Under the pieces are notes generated by a model. That model had not been told where the DNA came from, made no database searches, and saw only the letters and a program-made list of their open reading frames with translations. Position numbers and translations under genes: made by a program. 64,000 nt of DNA, taken from NCBI RefSeq assembly GCF_030646155.1, contig NZ_JAUTDN010000005.1, forward strand, positions 62,001-126,000. Direction: 5' to 3'. Source of the stretch: Conexibacter sp. CPCC 205762. GTDB taxonomy: Bacteria > Actinomycetota > Thermoleophilia > Solirubrobacterales > Solirubrobacteraceae. This document shows, one piece after another, positions 27,313 through 37,830 of this stretch. Every line of letters begins with the position of its first letter. The stretch's first letter is position 1.

Positions 27313-27929
27313 CACGACTCCTGGCGGTCGTTGACGAGCGCGGTGACCCGCGCGACCACATCCTCCAACTTCAGGCCCGTCGTGTCGAGTTCGACCGCGT
27401 CGGCGGCGGCGGCCAGCGGTGCGACCGCGCGCGTCGAGTCGCGCTCGTCGCGGATCTGCTGCTCGGCCAGGACGGTCCGCACGTCGGCGCCGATCTGCTC
27501 GGCGCGGCGGCGGGCGCGCTCCTCGGCGCTGGCGGTCAGGAAGACCTTGACGGCCGCGTCGGGCGCGACGACGGTGCCGATGTCGCGGCCCTCGGCGACC
27601 CAGTCGCCGGCGCCGACGATCCGCTGCTGCTGCGCGACCATCGCGGTCCGCACCGCCGGGTCGGCGGCGGCCCGCGAGGCGCCCTCGGAGGCCGCGGGCG
27701 TGCGGATCGCGTCGGTCACGTCCTCGCCGTCGAGCAGCACCCGCTCCCCCAGCTCGATCTCGATCTCCCCCGCGACCGCCGCCGGCGCGAGCCCGCGCCG
27801 CTCCGCCGCCAGCCCGACGCAGCGGTACATCGCGCCGGTGTCGAGGTAGGTGAAGCCGAGCGCGGCCGCGACGGCGCGCGCGACCGTCGACTTGCCGGCG
27901 CCGGCCGGTCCGTCGATCGCGACGACCAT
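27312..27929 (-). CDS. cmk: Cytidylate kinase
   Basis: The product is 205 residues. It phosphorylates CMP and dCMP using ATP. The P-loop is GPAGAGKST at residues 7-15. FTYLDTGAMYRCVG is the CMP-binding motif, and EGRDIGTVV with LTASAEERARRR forms the lid region. Its start shares a base with the aroA stop (TGATG) and its stop with the next start, so the block is tightly coupled. The aroA-cmk-der order is common in Gram-positive bacteria. Confidence 0.94.
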   Translation of the reverse strand: MVVAIDGPAGAGKSTVARAVAAALGFTYLDTGAMYRCVGLAAERRGLAPAAVAGEIEIELGERVLLDGEDVTDAIRTPAASEGASRAAADPAVRTAMVAQQQRIVGAGDWVAEGRDIGTVVAPDAAVKVFLTASAEERARRRAEQIGADVRTVLAEQQIRDERDSTRAVAPLAAAADAVELDTTGLKLEDVVARVTALVNDRQES

Positions 27930-29230
27930 CAGCGCCCCAGCAGGGTCGCGAGGTCCTCGGTGAAGCGCGGGTAGGAGACGGCGGCCGCCTCCATCTCCTG
28001 CACCTCGACCCCGTCGCGCGAGGCGAGGCCGGCGATCGCGCCGAGCATCGCGAGGCGGTGGTCGCCGTGGGAGGAGATCGACCCGCCGCGCAGGCCGCCC
28101 GTGCCGCGCACGACGAAGCCGTCGTCGGTCGCCTCGATGTCGGCGCCCAATCCACGGAGTCCCTCCACAACCGTGGCAATGCGGTCGGACTCCTTCACCT
28201 TCAGCTCCTGCGCGCCCGTCACGACCGTCTCGCCCTCGGCGAAGCAGCCGAGCAGCGCGACCAATGGCAGTTCGTCGATCGCCAGCGGCACCTCCTCCGG
28301 CGCCACAGTCGTGCCGCGCAGCGGGCCGTGGGAGATCTCCAGCGACGAGACCGGCTCGCCGGGCGTGAACGCGCCGTGCTCCTCCAGCTCGCCGCTGACG
28401 AGGCCGCCCATCCGCTCGACGATCCGCAGGAAGCCGGTCCGCGTCCAGTTGACGTTGACGTCCTCCAGCACGATCCTCGAGCCGGGCACGAGCACGGCGG
28501 CGGCGACCCAGAAGGCGGCGCTGGAGAGGTCGCCGGGGACGGCGATCGACTCCAGCTCCAGCCGCTCGACGCGGCGCACGGTCACGCGCCCGCCGTCGCG
28601 CTCGATCGGCACGCCGGCGGCGGCGAGCATCCGCTCGGTGTGGTCGCGGCTCGGCTTCGGCTCGACGACCGTCGTCTCGCTCGTGCTCATGCCGGCGATC
28701 AGCACGCACGACTTGACCTGCGCGGAGGCGACCGGCAGCACGTACTCGATCCCGCGCAGCTCGGCGCCGTGGACGGTGAAGGGCGGGAAGCGCTCGGCGG
28801 TCGCGTCGATCGTCGCTCCCATCTCGCGCAGCGGCACGGCGATCCGGTCGACCGGCCGTCTGCGGATCGAGCTGTCGCCGTCGAAGGTCCAGCTCGTGCC
28901 GGGACGCGCCGCGAGCCAGCCGGGCAGCAGCCGCATCAGCGTGCCGGCGTTGCCGACGTCGATCGGGCCGGCCGGCGGGCGCGGGTCCTGCAGGCCGGTG
29001 CCGTGGATCCGCAGCTCGCCGGGGCCGAGCCGCTCGACGCGTGCGCCGACCGCCTGGACGGCGGCGAGCGTCGAGTTGGTGTCGGCGGCGTCGAGGTAGT
29101 TGGTGACGTGCACCGACCCCGAGGCGATCGCGCCGAAGATCGCCGAACGGTGCGAGATCGACTTGTCCGGCGGGACGCGCAGCGTGCCCTGCAGCCCGGC
29201 GGGGGCGGGATCGAAGCGGACCGTGCTCAT
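27929..29230 (-). CDS. aroA: 3-phosphoshikimate 1-carboxyvinyltransferase (EPSP synthase)
   Basis: The product is 433 residues from the ATG at 29230, which overlaps the tyrA stop (ATGA); a longer frame to 29305 is not conserved. PPDKSISHR at residues 20-28 binds shikimate-3-phosphate and PEP. GNAGTLMRLL, GDSSIRRRP and the late KVKESDR with GDHRLAM are the other signature boxes. It makes EPSP, the step before chorismate. It is part of the aromatic block with DAHP synthase and tyrA. Confidence 0.95.
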   Translation of the reverse strand: MSTVRFDPAPAGLQGTLRVPPDKSISHRSAIFGAIASGSVHVTNYLDAADTNSTLAAVQAVGARVERLGPGELRIHGTGLQDPRPPAGPIDVGNAGTLMRLLPGWLAARPGTSWTFDGDSSIRRRPVDRIAVPLREMGATIDATAERFPPFTVHGAELRGIEYVLPVASAQVKSCVLIAGMSTSETTVVEPKPSRDHTERMLAAAGVPIERDGGRVTVRRVERLELESIAVPGDLSSAAFWVAAAVLVPGSRIVLEDVNVNWTRTGFLRIVERMGGLVSGELEEHGAFTPGEPVSSLEISHGPLRGTTVAPEEVPLAIDELPLVALLGCFAEGETVVTGAQELKVKESDRIATVVEGLRGLGADIEATDDGFVVRGTGGLRGGSISSHGDHRLAMLGAIAGLASRDGVEVQEMEAAAVSYPRFTEDLATLLGR

Positions 29231-30297
29231 GCCTCGGCCACCGGGAAGCCCTGCTGCTCGATCAGCGCGAGCGCGCGCTCCGCCGGTTCGTCCCCTGCGA
29301 TCCACAGTGCCACGACGCCCTCCGCTTGGTTCGGCGCCGGATACAGCGCCATGTCGGTGATGTTGACGCCCGCGCGTCCCAGTTCCAGCGCCAGGCGCGC
29401 GATCACGCCCGGCTCGTTCGGCACGGAGGCGCGCAGCTCGTGCAGCGGGCCGCCGGCCAGCTGCGCCTCCAGCAGCCGGCGGCGGTCGTCGCGCGCGCCG
29501 TCGTTCCAGGCCGTGACGGCGCTCGCGTCGCCGTCCTCCAGCAGCCTGCGGAACTCTGTCAGGCGGCGCGTCGCGTCGTCGATCCGCTCGATCAGCGCGT
29601 CGCGGTTGGCGAGGTAGATGTCGGTCCAGATCGCGCTGTTGGCGCCGGCGACGCGGGTCGCGTCGCGGAAGCTGGGGCCGGTCGCGGGCAGCTGCTCGGA
29701 CTCCTCCTCCAGCGCGCGCGCCGCCTGCGCGACCATCACGTTCGCGATCGCGTGCGGCAGGTGGCTGACGGCCGCCAGCATCGTGTCGTGCGTGGCGGCG
29801 TCGATCGTCGTCGGCAGCGCACCGAGCCCGCGCAGCAGACGGTGGAGCCGCTCGAAGCCGGTGCCGGTCGTCGCGTGCGTCGGCGTCAGGTACCAGACGG
29901 CGTCCTGGAACAGGTCGCCGCGGGCGTGCTCGACGCCGGCCGTCTCGGCGCCCGCGAGCGGGTGGCCGCCGACGAAGCGCGGATCGTCGATCGCGGCGAC
30001 GACGGAGCGCTTGGTCGAGCCGACGTCGGTCACGACGCAGTCGGCCGGCATCGCCGCCAGCACCCGCTCGACGGTCGCCGGCAGCTGGCCGACGGGGGCG
30101 GCGGCGAAGACGACCTCGGCCGCGTTCACCGCCTCCTCCAGCGAGGCCGCGCCGCGGTCGAGCGCGCCGCGCGCGCAGGCGGTATCGAGCGCGGCCGGGT
30201 TCGGGTCCCAGCCGGTGACGTCGGCGCCGAGCCGCTCGCGGGCCGCGAGCCCGATCGACCCTCCGATCAGGCCCACGCCGACGATCGTGATCCGCAA
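29227..30297 (-). CDS. tyrA: Prephenate dehydrogenase with ACT domain
   Basis: The product is 356 residues. An N-terminal NAD-binding Rossmann fold (GVGLIGGSIGLA) is followed by the family boxes GGHPLAGAE and VSHLPHAIAN with the catalytic His, then a helical dimerisation region. The C-terminal ~70 residues (ASVPNEPGVIARLALELGRA) form an ACT domain, which usually binds tyrosine for feedback control. It commits prephenate to tyrosine. It starts 16 bases after DAHP synthase. Confidence 0.93.
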   Translation of the reverse strand: MRITIVGVGLIGGSIGLAARERLGADVTGWDPNPAALDTACARGALDRGAASLEEAVNAAEVVFAAAPVGQLPATVERVLAAMPADCVVTDVGSTKRSVVAAIDDPRFVGGHPLAGAETAGVEHARGDLFQDAVWYLTPTHATTGTGFERLHRLLRGLGALPTTIDAATHDTMLAAVSHLPHAIANVMVAQAARALEEESEQLPATGPSFRDATRVAGANSAIWTDIYLANRDALIERIDDATRRLTEFRRLLEDGDASAVTAWNDGARDDRRRLLEAQLAGGPLHELRASVPNEPGVIARLALELGRAGVNITDMALYPAPNQAEGVVALWIAGDEPAERALALIEQQGFPVAEA

Positions 30298-30313
30298 GCG
30301 GCTCGTGCTCCTC

Positions 30314-31357
30314 TCAGGCGGCGGCCTCCGCCGCCACGTTGGAGATCGTCTTGCCGACGACGGCCGCGGTCTGCGCGACCTTCTCGGCGTAGGCGGCGAA
30401 CTCGGCCGCCACCAGCTGCTGGGGACCGTCGCAGATCGCCTCGTCCGGGTTCGGATGGACCTCGACGATGATCCCGTCGGCGCCGACGGCGGCAGCCGCC
30501 AGCGACAGCGGCTCGACGAGGTCGCGCCGGCCGGCGGCGTGCGACGGGTCGACGATGATCGGCAGGTGCGTCAGCCCCTTCAGCACCGGGACCGCGGTCA
30601 GGTCGAGCGTGAAGCGGTAGGCGGTCTCGAACGTGCGGATGCCGCGCTCGCACAGGAGGACGTGCTCGTTGCCCTCCTTGAGGATGTACTCGGAGGCGTT
30701 CAGCAGCTCCTCCAGCGTCGCCGACAGGCCGCGCTTGAGCAGCACCGGGCGGCCGGCGCGGCCCAGCTCCGTCAGGAGCGTGTAGTTCTGCATGTTGCGC
30801 GCGCCGATCTGGATCACGTCGGCGACCTCGAGGACCGCGTCGAGGTCGCGCGCGTCCATCAGCTCGGTGACGATCGGCAGGCCGGTCTCGGCCTTCGCCT
30901 CGGCCAGCAGCTTGAGGCCCTCGACGCCGAGGCCGTGGAAGGCGTACGGCGAGGTGCGCGGCTTGTACGCGCCGCCGCGGAAGAGCGTCGCGCCGGCGGC
31001 GGCGACGGTGTGGGCGGTGCCGAGCGTCTGCTCGCGCGACTCGACCGTGCAGGGGCCGGCGATCAGCGCGAAGTTCGTGCCGCCGATCTTGCGGCCGCCG
31101 ATCTCGAAGACGCTCGGCTCGCCGTGTCGGATCTGCGAGGAGGCGAGCTTGTAGGGCTTGAGGATCGGCACCAGCTTGTCGACCCCGGGTGCACCCTCCA
31201 GCTCCAGCCGCTGGACGTGCTCGCGGTCGCCGAGGACGCCGAGCACCGTCAGCTCCTCGCCGTTGATGCGGTGGGTCCTGGCGCCAACGCCCTCGACACG
31301 CTCGACGACAGCCTGGATCTCGGCTTCGGTCGCGTCCTGCTTCATCACGATCATCAT
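30314..31357 (-). CDS. aroF: DAHP synthase (class I beta, with ferredoxin-like regulatory domain)
   Basis: The product is 347 residues from the ATG at 31357, the first of two adjacent ATGs, with GAGAGGA upstream. Residues 1-70 resemble the regulatory ferredoxin-like domain of Thermotoga-type DAHP synthases, which bind tyrosine. The barrel shows AGPCTVES (100-107), FRGGAYKPRTSPYAF, LLKRG, DPSHAAGRRDLV and the metal-site VEVHPNPDEA. It joins PEP and erythrose-4-phosphate at the entry of the shikimate pathway. The upstream leader suggests transcript-level control in addition to feedback. Confidence 0.93.
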   Translation of the reverse strand: MMIVMKQDATEAEIQAVVERVEGVGARTHRINGEELTVLGVLGDREHVQRLELEGAPGVDKLVPILKPYKLASSQIRHGEPSVFEIGGRKIGGTNFALIAGPCTVESREQTLGTAHTVAAAGATLFRGGAYKPRTSPYAFHGLGVEGLKLLAEAKAETGLPIVTELMDARDLDAVLEVADVIQIGARNMQNYTLLTELGRAGRPVLLKRGLSATLEELLNASEYILKEGNEHVLLCERGIRTFETAYRFTLDLTAVPVLKGLTHLPIIVDPSHAAGRRDLVEPLSLAAAAVGADGIIVEVHPNPDEAICDGPQQLVAAEFAAYAEKVAQTAAVVGKTISNVAAEAAA

Positions 31358-31398
31358 TGCTTCACGGGTCCTCTCGGCCTGGAATCTACGGAACGGAG

Positions 31399-31463
31399 CG
31401 GCACGGAGCCGTGCCGGCGGCGGGAGTGGCGCCCGACCCCACGAGGACCCACGACGGGTGGGT
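31399..31463 (-). promoter_or_regulatory. Candidate attenuator hairpins before DAHP synthase
   Basis: Two stems lie between the leader stop and the gene. One has arms ACCCAC and GTGGGT at 31447-31463. The other, at 31399-31416, has perfect 8-bp arms with a 2-base loop. A second GTGGGG copy at about 31438-31443 can pair with the same left arm, giving mutually exclusive folds. No T-run follows the proximal stem, so control could be at termination or at translation. Confidence 0.45.
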
Positions 31464-31490
31464 GCATCGGTGGACGATCTGGCCGGACGC

Positions 31491-31598
31491 CTAGATAAAT
31501 CGCCAGGCGGAGAGGCGCCAGAGGCTGGCGTACGACGCATAGCCGGCATAGGTGCCGGCCACGGTGAGGGCGTCGATCGTACGGTCAGCGGGGTTCAT
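31491..31598 (-). CDS. Aromatic-codon leader peptide of DAHP synthase
   Basis: A 35-codon ORF begins MNPADRTIDALTVAGTYAGY and ends at a TAG. It holds three Tyr codons, two Trp codons and one Phe codon, all in the last 19 codons, and no other obvious purpose. Its stop lies 133 bases before the DAHP synthase start on the same strand, and inverted repeats occupy the space between. This is the layout of an attenuator leader that senses charged aromatic tRNAs. A small functional protein is the alternative. A likely promoter sits just before it, leaving almost no 5' leader. Confidence 0.55.
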   Translation of the reverse strand: MNPADRTIDALTVAGTYAGYASYASLWRLSAWRFI

Positions 31599-31610
31599 GG
31601 CGCTGCGGCC

Positions 31611-31640
31611 ATTGTGGCAGAGCGCGACCGCCGAGGGCAA
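31611..31640 (-). promoter_or_regulatory. Predicted promoter of the leader-DAHP synthase transcript
   Basis: On the minus strand TTGCCC (31635-31640) and CACAAT (31611-31616) are separated by 18 bases. Transcription would start about six bases before the leader ATG at 31598. The match is moderate and overlaps the terminator-like hairpin of the upstream dioxygenase gene. Confidence 0.4.
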
Positions 31641-31650
31641 GCCCGGCGGT
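31627..31650 (-). terminator. Hairpin after the dioxygenase gene
   Basis: On the minus strand ACCGCC-GGGC and GCCC-TC-GGCGGT pair around a TT loop with a two-base bulge, 20 bases after the dioxygenase stop (31670). It probably ends that transcript and separates it from the DAHP synthase leader. Confidence 0.5.
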
Positions 31651-31669
31651 CGCCGCACCTGCCGTCTGC

Positions 31670-32740
31670 TCAGCGGGCGCGCGCCGGCAGCTGCACGATG
31701 CGGCTGATCGCGACGCGGTTGCCGGCGCCGTCGCGCACGACGACCCGCACGGTCGCGCGGCCGGCGTGGAGGCCGGAGCCGAGCGGCAGGCGCAGCGTGT
31801 GCGTGCCGGCCTGCAGCGCTCTCCGGCCGCGCCGTTCGAGCGTGCGCGAGCCGCGCAGCAGCCGCACCTCGACGGTCGTCGCCTCGCGCGTGCGCAGGCG
31901 CAGGTCGAGCAGCCGCACGCCGCGCACCGAGCGCTTCCAGGAGAGGCCGAGCAGGCGCGCGGCGACGGTCGTGTCGTCGCTCGTCGCGGGTGTGGTGGTC
32001 GCGGCGCCGGTGCTGGGCACGCCGCTGAGCCCGAACGTGAAGCTCGCGGCCCAGCCGTCGCCGGAGCGGGTCGGCTGCAGCCTCGTGCTCGACCCGCCGC
32101 CGTTGTAGATGTCGTCGGCGGCGTTGCGCGTGTCGCGCGTGCCGCGGGCGGCGTACGGCGCCGCCGCGAACACCTCGTCGGTCAGCGCGTCGTCGAAGAA
32201 CAGCTGCGAGGTGAAGTCGTAGGTCGCTCTGCCGGCGGCGTCGAAGGTCCGCACCCGCACGTGGATGTGGACGGTGCGGCCGCGGTACCAGCCGGGCCAG
32301 ATCGTCTTGAAGGCGACGCTGCCGGCGGCGTCGCTGACCTGGTAGCCGCGCAGCCACGTCACGCCGCTGGTGCCCTCGACCTGCTCGTCGCTGTACTTGC
32401 CGCTGGGGGCGGCGTGCCAGACGTCGACCCAGGCGCCCGCGACCGGCGCGCAGCCGTCGTCCTCGTCGACCAGCCTCAGCGTCAGCGCCAGCGGCGTGCC
32501 GGCGAGCGCGCTGCCGGTCGCCTGGTCGGTCGTGATGTCGGAGCGGTTGAGCTGCTCCTCGACGAAGTACGGCCCGATCGTCATCTCGGGCGTCAGCGAG
32601 GCGCAGCTCGCGGCCTGCGCGGGATCGGCGCCGAACAGCGCGGCGACCGGTGTGCGCCCGAGCAGGAGGCCGCCGCCGGCAGCGGCCCCGGCGGCGGTGA
32701 GCGCCTGCCGGCGCGTGAGGGACGACGTTCTCTGGCTCAT
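31670..32740 (-). CDS. Tat-exported intradiol ring-cleavage dioxygenase-like protein
   Basis: The product is 356 residues. A twin-arginine signal (SLTRRQALTAAG, residues 7-18) with a hydrophobic stretch and an AQAAS cleavage site indicates export as a folded metalloprotein. The dioxygenase beta-sandwich has all four ferric ligands in place: Y117 (GKYSD), Y152 (WPGWYRGR), H158 and H160 (TVHIHV). The last ~110 residues form an extra Arg-rich beta domain not found in cytosolic catechol dioxygenases. The substrate is unknown; exported relatives act on aromatic polymers or unknown catechols. Confidence 0.82.
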   Translation of the reverse strand: MSQRTSSLTRRQALTAAGAAAGGGLLLGRTPVAALFGADPAQAASCASLTPEMTIGPYFVEEQLNRSDITTDQATGSALAGTPLALTLRLVDEDDGCAPVAGAWVDVWHAAPSGKYSDEQVEGTSGVTWLRGYQVSDAAGSVAFKTIWPGWYRGRTVHIHVRVRTFDAAGRATYDFTSQLFFDDALTDEVFAAAPYAARGTRDTRNAADDIYNGGGSSTRLQPTRSGDGWAASFTFGLSGVPSTGAATTTPATSDDTTVAARLLGLSWKRSVRGVRLLDLRLRTREATTVEVRLLRGSRTLERRGRRALQAGTHTLRLPLGSGLHAGRATVRVVVRDGAGNRVAISRIVQLPARAR

Positions 32741-32806
32741 GCGCGGCAGCCTCCCGCGCCCGCCTGGGATTCCCCTGAGCGCGCGCTGGGAGCTGCCGCG
32801 ACCGCG

Positions 32807-33892
32807 TCAGACCGGCTGCTGGACGAGCTCTTTGAGCGCGTCGAGGAAGCGGCGGTTCTCGGCTGCCGTGCCGATCGTCGTGCGCGACCAGCCGGCGCGG
32901 CCGAGCGCGCCGCCGGAGCGGACGAGCACCTTGCGCTCTCTGAGGCCGGCGAGGATCTCCTGCTCGTCGCCGTCGCCGAGCGAGTGCCAGATGAAGTTCG
33001 CCTGCGAGTCGGCGACCTCCAGGCCCATCGCGCGCAGCTCCTCCTCCAGCGTCAGGCGGTTGGCGACCGTCTCCTCGATCCGCCGCGTCAGCTCGTCCTG
33101 GCGCAGCAGCGCGGCCTCGGCGGCGGCCTGCGCGACCGAGTTGCAGAAGAACGGCTGGCGCACCTGCTCGACCGCGACGCGGAAGCGCTCGTCGCCGCAG
33201 AGCGCGTAGCCGACGCGCAGGCCGGCGAGGCCGTAGACCTTCGAGAAGGTGCGCAGGATCACGAGGTTGCTGTAGCGCTTGAGCAGCGCGAGCGACTCGT
33301 CCGGGTCGTACAGCGTCGAGAACTCGCAGTAGGCCTCGTCGAGGATCACGCAGACGTGGCTGGGCACCTCGGCCATGAAGCGCTCGATCGCCGGCAGCGC
33401 GTGGGCGGTGCCGGTCGGGTTGTTCGGGTTGCAGATCAGCACCAGGCGCGTCGCGGCGGTGATCTCGGCGAGCATCGCGTCGAGGTCGTGACGGTGCTCG
33501 GCGTCGAGCGGCACTCTGATCGCGCGGGCGCCCGTCGCGGCCGCCATGTGCGGGTAGACGGAGAACGACGGCCACGCGTAGACGACCTCCGCCCCCGGCT
33601 CCAGCAGCGCCTCGGCGGCGCTCAGCAGGATGTCGCAGGAGCCCGCGCCTATCGCGATTCTCATCGGGTCGTAGTCGTACCGGGCCGCGAGCGCTCTGCG
33701 CAGCCTCATGTTCGACGGGTCCGGATAGCGGTTGGCGGTCTCGACGGCCGCCGTCGCCGCCTCCAGCACGCCCGGCATCGGCCCGAACGGCGCCTCGTTG
33801 CTCGCCAGCATCGCGAAGCCGTCGAGCGCGTAGCCGCCGGCGGTCGGGTAGACGGGCAGGCGGCGGATCTTGTCGGTGAATTCGATGGCCAT
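32807..33892 (-). CDS. hisC: HisC-family aminotransferase (histidinol-phosphate or aromatic)
   Basis: The product is 361 residues from the ATG at 33892. It is a fold-type I PLP enzyme. LASNEAPFGP binds substrate, CNPNNPTG is at 154-161, LDEAYCEF near 184 holds the PLP Asp and Tyr, and K218 in RTFSKVYGLAGLRVGY is the Schiff-base lysine. HisC proteins often also transaminate phenylpyruvate or prephenate. With chorismate mutase, tyrA and DAHP synthase in the same series and no his genes nearby, an aromatic aminotransferase role is plausible. Confidence 0.88.
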   Translation of the reverse strand: MAIEFTDKIRRLPVYPTAGGYALDGFAMLASNEAPFGPMPGVLEAATAAVETANRYPDPSNMRLRRALAARYDYDPMRIAIGAGSCDILLSAAEALLEPGAEVVYAWPSFSVYPHMAAATGARAIRVPLDAEHRHDLDAMLAEITAATRLVLICNPNNPTGTAHALPAIERFMAEVPSHVCVILDEAYCEFSTLYDPDESLALLKRYSNLVILRTFSKVYGLAGLRVGYALCGDERFRVAVEQVRQPFFCNSVAQAAAEAALLRQDELTRRIEETVANRLTLEEELRAMGLEVADSQANFIWHSLGDGDEQEILAGLRERKVLVRSGGALGRAGWSRTTIGTAAENRRFLDALKELVQQPV

Positions 33893-33900
33893 GAGTGGGC

Positions 33901-36021
<2,121 letters not shown>

Positions 36022-36042
36022 GCAGACGACGGTAGCCGACGA

Positions 36043-36408
36043 CTACTGCGCCGACTCGAGGTCCGTCCGCAAGACGCGGGCTCCGCGCAGGTAGACGTGC
36101 TGCGGAACGTGGTCCTCGGCCGCGTAGTAGTGGACCATCACGCGGATCACGAGCGGCAGCGAGCCCGGCACCGGCACCTCGCGGGCGCACATCAGCGGCA
36201 CGTTCGAGAGGCCCATCCTGCGCGCCGCGACCGCCGGGAACTGCGCGTCGAGGTCGTCGGTGTTGGTGAAGAGGCAGGAGACCATCGCGTCGGCCTCCAG
36301 GCTGTTGCGCGACATCAGCTCGCGCATCAGCTCATCGGTCGCCGACAGGATCTGCTCGGCGTCGTTGTCCTCGACGGTGATGGCGCCTCGAAGCGCGAAG
36401 AGCCGCAT
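36043..36408 (-). CDS. aroH: Monofunctional chorismate mutase, AroH class
   Basis: The product is 121 residues, the length of the trimeric Bacillus-type AroH fold. Active-site residues line up: R7, C74, E77, R89 and Y106, against R7, C75, E78, R90 and Y108 in the known enzyme. It converts chorismate to prephenate, the substrate of the TyrA encoded downstream. The gene lies between a HAD-hydrolase gene and recQ, all on the minus strand with gaps of about 20 bases. Confidence 0.92.
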   Translation of the reverse strand: MRLFALRGAITVEDNDAEQILSATDELMRELMSRNSLEADAMVSCLFTNTDDLDAQFPAVAARRMGLSNVPLMCAREVPVPGSLPLVIRVMVHYYAAEDHVPQHVYLRGARVLRTDLESAQ

Positions 36409-36429
36409 AGGCGGCGGAAGTGTAGATGG

Positions 36430-37089
36430 TCACCCGGCCGGCCAGTCGGCCAGGTGCACCTCCCCCTCCAGCTCGGCCCGCGCCAGCCCGAGGAAGGCCG
36501 GCGAGGCGTTGACGAGCACCGCGACCTCGGCCCCGCGCAGCAGCGGCAGGTCGACGGCGTGGTCGCTGTAGGCGACCGCCCACGGCGCACGCACCCCGTG
36601 CGCCGCGAGCTGGCGCGGCTTCTCGGCGCCGAGGTTGTGCAGCGCGACCTGCCAGCCGCGGCCGGCGCGCACCAGCCGCGAGGCGACCAGCTCCGCGTCC
36701 GGCAGGCCGGCGGCGTCCAGCAGCGCCCGCGCCAGCGCGGTCTCGGAGGCGGTCGCGAAGACGACCCGCGCGCCGGCGTCGAGGTGCGCGCGCGCCTGCT
36801 CCACGCAGCCCGGCTGCAGCGCGCCCGGCGTCGCCGCCAGCTCGCGCGCGAACGCCGCCGCCTCGGCCTGGTACTGCGCGACGGTCAGGCGGATCAGCGA
36901 GATCCGCACCGCCGCCGTGATCGCCCAGCGGCGGGTCGCCGGCAGCAGCATCAGCGGCACCAGCGGCAGCACCAGCGCGACCCGCAGCGGGCGGCGGCGG
37001 AAGCGGCTCACGACGAACAGCGTGAAGGTGTCCCGCCGCGTGAGGACGCCGTCGAGGTCGAAGACGGCGACCTCGCGGGCGTCGTCCAT
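36430..37089 (-). CDS. HAD-IB family phosphatase-like protein
   Basis: The product is 219 residues, starting at an ATG that shares a base with the rluB stop (TGATG). The nucleophile motif is VFDLDGVL with D11 and D13. The second box is ATASE and the final acidic box is YSDHAVDLPLL. A hydrophobic stretch (about residues 33-54) in the cap region is typical of the SerB-like HAD-IB subfamily with membrane or lipid substrates. The substrate cannot be assigned. Confidence 0.82.
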   Translation of the reverse strand: MDDAREVAVFDLDGVLTRRDTFTLFVVSRFRRRPLRVALVLPLVPLMLLPATRRWAITAAVRISLIRLTVAQYQAEAAAFARELAATPGALQPGCVEQARAHLDAGARVVFATASETALARALLDAAGLPDAELVASRLVRAGRGWQVALHNLGAEKPRQLAAHGVRAPWAVAYSDHAVDLPLLRGAEVAVLVNASPAFLGLARAELEGEVHLADWPAG

Positions 37090-37805
37090 CAGGCGGTGCC
37101 GGCCGGCTCGTGCGCCGCCGCGGCGAGGTCTCTGATCTCTCTCGCGGTCAGGCGGCGGCTGCGGCCGGGCTGCAGCTCGCCGAGCCGCAGCGGGCCGAAC
37201 TGGACGCGTACGAGCGCTCTGACCGGGTGGCCGACGGCGTCGCACATGCGCCGCACCTGGCGCTTCTTGCCCTCGTGGATCGTGATCTCCAGCACGTGGC
37301 CGGAGAGCCGCTGGACGCGCGCCGGCGAGGTCAGGCCGTCCTCCAGTCGCACGCCCTCGCGCAGCTGCCGCAGCGCGCGGTCGGTGATCGACGGGCCCTT
37401 GACGGTCGCTCTGTAGGTCTTCGGCACCTCGTAGCGCGGGTGCGTCAGGCGGTTGGCCAGCTCGCCGTCGTTGGTCAGCAGGATCAGGCCCGTCGAGTCG
37501 GCGTCGAGCCGCCCGACCGGGTAGAGCCGCAGGCCCTGCGGGACGAGGTCGGTGACCGTGCGGCGGCCGTGCGTGTCGGACGCGGTCGAGACGACGCCGG
37601 CCGGCTTGTTGAGCGCGTAGACGACCCGCTGCTCGGCGCCGCGGATGCGATCGCCGTCGTAGCGGACGTCGTTGTGCTCACCGACGTCGAGCGCCGGATC
37701 GGTCGCGGTGCGGCCGTCGACCGTGATGCGGCCTTCGGCGATCAGGAGCTCTGAGGCGCGTCGCGAGGCGACGCCGGCATGGGCGAGGAACTTTGCAAGT
37801 CGCAC
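37089..37805 (-). CDS. rluB: rRNA/tRNA pseudouridine synthase (RluB/RsuA type)
   Basis: The product is 238 residues from a GTG at 37805, where the S4 domain begins (VRLAKFLAHAGVASRRASEL); the open frame extends upstream without conservation. The catalytic Asp is D101 in VGRLDADSTGLILLTNDG. YALNKPAG and the late EGKKRQVRRM are family boxes. It isomerises uridine in rRNA. It is the first gene of a long minus-strand series and starts only 25 bases from divergent rlmN. Confidence 0.92.
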   Translation of the reverse strand: MRLAKFLAHAGVASRRASELLIAEGRITVDGRTATDPALDVGEHNDVRYDGDRIRGAEQRVVYALNKPAGVVSTASDTHGRRTVTDLVPQGLRLYPVGRLDADSTGLILLTNDGELANRLTHPRYEVPKTYRATVKGPSITDRALRQLREGVRLEDGLTSPARVQRLSGHVLEITIHEGKKRQVRRMCDAVGHPVRALVRVQFGPLRLGELQPGRSRRLTAREIRDLAAAAHEPAGTA

Positions 37806-37830
37806 GGGCCTGCCACCATAGAGGGCTGCG

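Noticed and set aside
31354-31467. Second 37-codon ORF in the DAHP synthase leader as a protein gene
   Set aside because: It has no aromatic codons, no RBS and Arg/Gly/Pro-rich content expected by chance; only its stop-start overlap with the gene is notable, and that is recorded in the leader finding.
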